Positions 6,615 to 7,746 of a stretch of 7,746 nucleotides of DNA are shown here, one piece after another. The position numbers were made by a program, and so were the translations under genes. Under the pieces are notes generated by a model. That model did no database searches. It was not told the origin of the DNA and worked only from the letters and a program-made list of their open reading frames with translations. Numbering within the stretch: the stretch's first letter is position 1; every line of letters begins with the position of its first letter. This DNA comes from an uncultured Variovorax sp. (lineage in GTDB: Bacteria > Pseudomonadota > Gammaproteobacteria > Burkholderiales > Burkholderiaceae_C). The DNA lies in contig CAIQMJ010001245.1 of NCBI GenBank assembly GCA_903872875.1, positions 1 through 7,746 of the forward strand, in the 5' to 3' direction.

Positions 6615-7746
6615 CTACGCTAGGGCTATCGCTGCGCCGGCTTCCTGAAACCCCCGTTCAAGCAAGACGGGTCTCAATTCCTCCAGCGCATTGGCCGGTA
6701 CACCGAGCCACAGAAGATTGCGGGCGCGAGTCACGGCAACATAGCCGATGCGCCCGACTTCGGTGTCTACGCCGGCCAGCAGCGCATTGGCGTGTTCCCG
6801 GTTCGCCAAGTACAGCACAGCATCAAGGCTTTCGCCCTTCGCCTGATGGACTGTGTCCACTCGGATGCGCGGTGCGTCGTCGTTCGCTGCCAAGTCAGCG
6901 GCGGTGATCAGCGGCGCATTGGGCAACCCCCTTTTTGCGAGCTTGTTGCCCAGGTTGTTGGTGCTCGCCAAGCCGTGGTCTTGTGCGATTTGCGCCAGCA
7001 ATGTCCTCGTCCGTTCCAGCAGCAGCGGATGCCACTGCGTGTCCCCGGTCAATGTCGCGGCCGGCAGCCCCGAATCCCGATTGCGTGTGAATGCCCAAAC
7101 GAGCCGTCGCAGCATTCGATCATCCGGGTAGCGCGCGGGCTGCGTGATCCTTGCCACCAGTCCCTGCGGCGGGTTGGCAAGTAGACCGACGATGCCGGAA
7201 GCCACCAGCTTGAACGCGGCGAGATAGTCCTGGTGCCGGTCGCGCAGGATGGCGGCCTGTGCGAGAGCCTTGACGGTTCCCTGGCCTGGCGCCCCTTCGT
7301 TGCCGCCGAGCTTGTTGGCCATGTCCCGGGCGCGGCACAGCACGGCCGAGCTTTCCAGCTTCAGGTCGGCCGCCAGCACCGCCGCCTGGAAAGCAGCGAT
7401 GAGGTTCTCGCGTTCGGCGTTCCGGTAGGGCACGAAGAAAGCGCCATGCGTCGTATCGGGCACTAACCTGTCCGCGGTGTCTGCCCGCGTTGACAGCATA
7501 TTGGCCAAATCCAGAATCGCTGGCACAGACCGGAAGTTCCTGGTCAGGTGGAGACTGTTGACACCTTCCCGCTGACCGTACCGTGTCAGGAACGCCCCAT
7601 TGGCACCGGCGAACTCGTAGATGCCTTGGTTTGGATCACCGATCAACGAGACCTGGCAGCCCGCACCGACAAGCTGCTCGATGATGGCCTGATGAGCCGT
7701 ACCGATGTCCTGCGCTTCGTCGATCAGAATGTGCGGATAGCGGCGG
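6615..7746 (-). CDS. UvrD-like superfamily 1 helicase, C-terminal part (GajB candidate)
   Basis: This is the last 376 residues of a UvrD/Rep-type SF1A DNA helicase; the 5' end, with Walker A, lies beyond the right edge. Motifs in order (numbered from the window edge) are Walker B DEAQD (9-13), motif III GDPNQGIYEFAG (36-47), motif IV TRNFRS (68-73), motif V VDTVHQAKGES (296-306) and motif VI YVAVTRAR (335-342). Only 34 residues follow motif VI, so it lacks the long C-terminal extension of housekeeping UvrD, Rep and PcrA. About 220 residues separate motifs IV and V, enough for a 2B-type insertion. It converges with the integrase at the end of an ICE, where cargo genes are common. Short UvrD-like helicases are known as GajB in the Gabija anti-phage system, paired with the OLD-type nuclease GajA usually encoded upstream. 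Here that position is outside the window, so the GajB reading is a hypothesis. A cargo repair helicase is the alternative. The TAG stop is at 6617-6615. Confidence 0.88.
   Translation of the reverse strand, partial: RRYPHILIDEAQDIGTAHQAIIEQLVGAGCQVSLIGDPNQGIYEFAGANGAFLTRYGQREGVNSLHLTRNFRSVPAILDLANMLSTRADTADRLVPDTTHGAFFVPYRNAERENLIAAFQAAVLAADLKLESSAVLCRARDMANKLGGNEGAPGQGTVKALAQAAILRDRHQDYLAAFKLVASGIVGLLANPPQGLVARITQPARYPDDRMLRRLVWAFTRNRDSGLPAATLTGDTQWHPLLLERTRTLLAQIAQDHGLASTNNLGNKLAKRGLPNAPLITAADLAANDDAPRIRVDTVHQAKGESLDAVLYLANREHANALLAGVDTEVGRIGYVAVTRARNLLWLGVPANALEELRPVLLERGFQEAGAAIALA

Larger units (their letters stand above)
5087..7746. mobile_element. Left (int-proximal) end of a Tn4371-like integrative element, partial
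   Basis: The segment begins at the TTTTTCAT core, contains a tyrosine recombinase resembling Tn4371-type integrases, and continues into a helicase gene that runs off the right edge. To the left lie chromosomal-style genes with an intact terminator. No conjugation, replication or partition genes are in view, so ICE rather than a simple genomic island is inferred from integrase type and core site. The 233 bases between the dehydrogenase and integrase starts contain only the terminator, the core and non-coding element end. Confidence 0.7.

Noticed and set aside
1..7746. CRISPR array or insertion sequence
   Set aside because: No regularly spaced direct repeats and no transposase motifs are present in the window.

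Overview
The window is GC-rich, tightly packed proteobacterial DNA. Gene content and protein style (a YbhP-like/ClsB pair, a small exported protein with a Burkholderiales look, a membrane-bound PQQ dehydrogenase, a Tn4371-type integrase) suggest a beta-proteobacterium of the order Burkholderiales, perhaps Comamonadaceae such as Variovorax. The genus is a guess from memory of protein families, not a computed assignment.

Bases 1 to about 5086 look like ordinary chromosome. On the minus strand lies a two-gene unit: an endonuclease/exonuclease/phosphatase (EEP) family gene resembling E. coli ybhP, followed with a 4-base stop/start overlap by the cardiolipin synthase gene clsB, which runs off the left edge. 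The EEP gene carries an apparent one-base deletion near 990-993 that splits it into two frames. Diverging from it on the plus strand is a 118-residue exported protein of unknown function. Next comes a TetR-family regulator whose start is preceded by a perfect 16-bp palindromic operator candidate overlapping a -10-like element. Then follows a complete 808-residue membrane-bound quinoprotein dehydrogenase of the glucose/quinate/shikimate family (Gcd type), with a TTG start and a strong intrinsic terminator.

The T-tract of that terminator contains TTTTTCAT, which I know as the attachment core of Tn4371-family integrative and conjugative elements (ICEs). About 175 bases further on starts a complete tyrosine recombinase that resembles Tn4371-type integrases, with all catalytic residues present. 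The part from about 5087 to the right edge is therefore best read as the int-proximal end of an ICE inserted just behind the dehydrogenase gene.

The first gene behind the integrase, convergent with it, is the C-terminal 376 residues of a UvrD-like superfamily 1 helicase that continues past the right edge. A short UvrD-like helicase carried as ICE cargo suggests an anti-phage module. The best candidate is Gabija (GajB, with GajA expected upstream, outside the window). This last step is inference, since the partner gene is not visible.
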